A stretch of 64,000 nt of DNA from Cephalopachus bancanus (taxonomy: Eukaryota > Chordata > Mammalia > Primates > Tarsiidae). How positions within the stretch are numbered: the first letter of the stretch is position 1; every line of letters begins with the position of its first letter. The DNA is taken from positions 10,005,501-10,069,500 of the forward strand of contig JAPVLO010000001.1 of NCBI GenBank assembly GCA_027257055.1. Direction: 5' to 3'. The notes under the pieces are model-generated. The model was not told the DNA's origin. It saw nothing but the letters and a program-made list of their open reading frames with translations, and did no database searches. Made by a program: the position numbers and the translations under genes. Positions 62,057-64,000 of this stretch are shown piece after piece.

Positions 62057-62737
62057 TGTTGTGGACTGAATTGTGTCCCTCCAATATATTTTTTTTTAAG
62101 TTTGGAATCTCAATCCATGCCCAGGCTAGAGTGCAGTAGCACAATCACGGCGCACTGCACCTGTGACCATCTGAACTCACACAATCTTTGTACCTCAGCC
62201 TTCCAAGTAGCTGGCACTACAGGTGGAACCACCATGCTTGGCTAACTTTTTTGTTTCTTGTTGAGACGAGGTCTTGCTATGTGGCCCAGGCTGGCCTCGA
62301 ACCCCTGGGTTCAAATAATTCTCTGGCCTCGGCCTCACAAAGTACTGGGATTATAGATGTGAGCTACGACTCCCATCCCAAAATTTATGTGTTGAAGCCC
62401 CAACCACCAATGTGACTATCTGAATACAGGGCTTCTAAGCAAGTAATTAAGTTAACATGAGGCCTTTAGGATGGGATCCAAATCCAGCAAAACTAGTGTC
62501 CTTGTAAGAAAAGGAAGAAACTCCAGAAATTCACATGAACAGAGAAAAGACTGTGTGAGAACCCAGGGAGGAGGAAGACACCTTCAGACCAAGGAGAGAT
62601 GTTTCAGGAAAAACCAACCCTGCTGACATGTTGATCTTGGACGTCCAGCCTCCAGAACTGTGAGGAAACAAATGTCTGTTGTTTGAGTCACTCAGTCCAG
62701 GGTATTTTGTTATAGCAGCATGCACAGATGGATACAG
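62057..62737 (+). mobile_element. MLT1-type LTR, sense, split by an Alu
   Basis: 'ttgtggactgaattgtgtcc' before the Alu; 'aaaatttatgtgttgaagcc', 'ctagtgtccttgtaagaaaa', 'ccagcctccagaactgtgag' and 'ttgttatagcagcatgcaca' after it. It is a near-complete solitary LTR. Confidence 0.88.
62087..62379 (-). mobile_element. Alu, antisense, inside MLT1
   Basis: A T tract and 'tttggaatctcaatccatgc' through 'gacgaggtcttgctatgtgg' to 'gtgagctacgactcccatcc'. It is inserted near the 5' end of the LTR. Confidence 0.92.
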
Positions 62738-64000
62738 CTTCCAAAAGACTGATAGATTTAAATATCAGTCTGAGATGGACTAAATCCCAGGAAGGAAAAA
62801 TTTAGATAACAAAAAGAGAAGCACTTTTTTTTTTTTACATCTACAGTACTGTAGGATAGGACTAAGAGTATGATTAACAATAAATGAGGGAGATGGTTTT
62901 TAAGAGACTGAGACCTCTGCCAGCCCTGGCCATTGGGTGTCCCCACCATGGCTGCCAAAGTTGATTCAGCATACAACTTGACGGAATTGGGTAAACCTCC
63001 CTTCCAGTCAAGACTCATACTCCCACGGGAACATCTATAATGAGGTCAAGAAAATCAGCTACAAACAAAGCTATTTTTATTTGGACGAAGACAAAAGAAC
63101 TATGACTAATACTTTCTAGGGTGTCTTGTCTCTTTAACCCCCTCCTTGTTTATTATCAGTGTTAATCCCATCTACTTTCCTGAGGTTACGCAAAGCAAGG
63201 ACAGACCTTTGTGTGCTTGCAATGAGAGACCTTTGGAGCAAAGAAGGATTGAGCTGGTCTCCTTCTCTGCTGTAGACATGGAGAGGGAGGAATTCAGATA
63301 AGAAGGTGACAGGTGAGTGGAGAAAACCATTGTCACATCCCAGAGGCCATAGGGAGAGATGGATGAACACATGTAGCCTTGGGGTTTTGAGAATGAGGAA
63401 GGACTGTCTGAATTAGGTTATAGACCTGACATCTGAGGGGAAATTACCTGAGAAGCCAGCCACAAAGGAGGGCAAATTCAGAGGTGATTACTTAAGCATG
63501 AGACCTATAGCAGAATTTGATAATAAATTGTCACAGGGAATTTAGTATGAGTATTAAGTCAGAGACAGAGCCAAAAATCTCAAGGAATTTGACATCATGT
63601 TAAAATTCACAAGGACTTAGAAAAAATACGGATTTTCTAATTGAGACCTTTGAATAAGATAAACTGTGTTGTAAAAAGCATTGAAACAACTAAAAAATAA
63701 CTGATCCATTACATGCGGTAGAGTTTATATAACAGAAGTTTCAGTGACGAAAGGTCTATCAGAAGCACGTTTAATGGAGAGACTATTTGGACTGAGAGGA
63801 CAGTAATAAAGTATACCATAGACTTAGGTTAAGAGCATGCTATAACCCAATAAATATGTAATCGGCTTGGGGACAATCGCACAGCCATTTTTAGTTTTTA
63901 GTTTTCTGTCTTAAAACATAACCTGTAACTGTTTAAAGTTCCAGTTATGGGAAAAACTGCAAAGCTCCAGTTATTCTTCCCTTATCTCACTCTCCCCTTA
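62738..64000. other. Unassigned sequence to window end
   Basis: No repeat family, exon or RNA gene is recognised. Small overlapping frames at 62758-63372 (minus) have no support. Confidence 0.4.

Overview
This window is nuclear DNA from a primate, almost entirely non-coding. It is dense in dimeric Alu SINEs in both orientations, with MIR, L1, L2, MER5/MER2-type DNA transposons, MLT1-type LTRs and long dinucleotide microsatellites. The Alus are unusual. The younger copies have a right arm reading 'aggctgcggtggccgggagc' and a tail junction 'gactccaactc', and 'aataaatcaaaaaatcagcc' between the arms. They lack the right-arm hallmark I associate with lemur/loris Alus and do not look like human AluS/AluY. 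The best inference is a tarsier-like lineage; this rests on recall and was not searched.

I recognise no protein-coding gene. Nearly all open frames are chance or lie inside Alu, L1, LTR or microsatellite sequence. The best gene candidate is a small minus-strand spliced transcript (about 44.85 to 41.3 kb). It has a TATA-like box, a consensus donor, two exons with good acceptors, and an AATAAA signal followed by a GU-rich stretch. It has no convincing reading frame and is best called a possible lncRNA.

Layout: 0-16 kb holds Alus, MIR, L2, three MLT1 LTRs (one with a nested L1 3' end) and several L1 fragments. 16-29 kb holds an LTR-like GC-richer segment, an Alu cluster, MER5, an inverted pair of MLT1 sequences, and a mariner transposase fossil fused to a 170-bp palindrome. 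29-41 kb holds a long antisense L2, L1 3' ends, a Tigger-like transposon inside L1, and a young Alu. 41-49.6 kb holds the lncRNA candidate, with a 251-bp inverted duplication in its intron, an old L1, MIRs and another young Alu. 49.6-56.5 kb is free of recognisable SINE/LINE/LTR sequence and contains a CpG-enriched core near 54.5-55.5 kb, the best candidate for a conserved regulatory region. 56.5-64 kb returns to repeats (MER2, L1 3' end, two LTRs, Alus).

The most notable observations are the fold-back structures (28.0-28.2 kb and 43.1-43.9 kb), the spliced-transcript signals and the repeat-free CpG-enriched block. All boundaries were read by eye.
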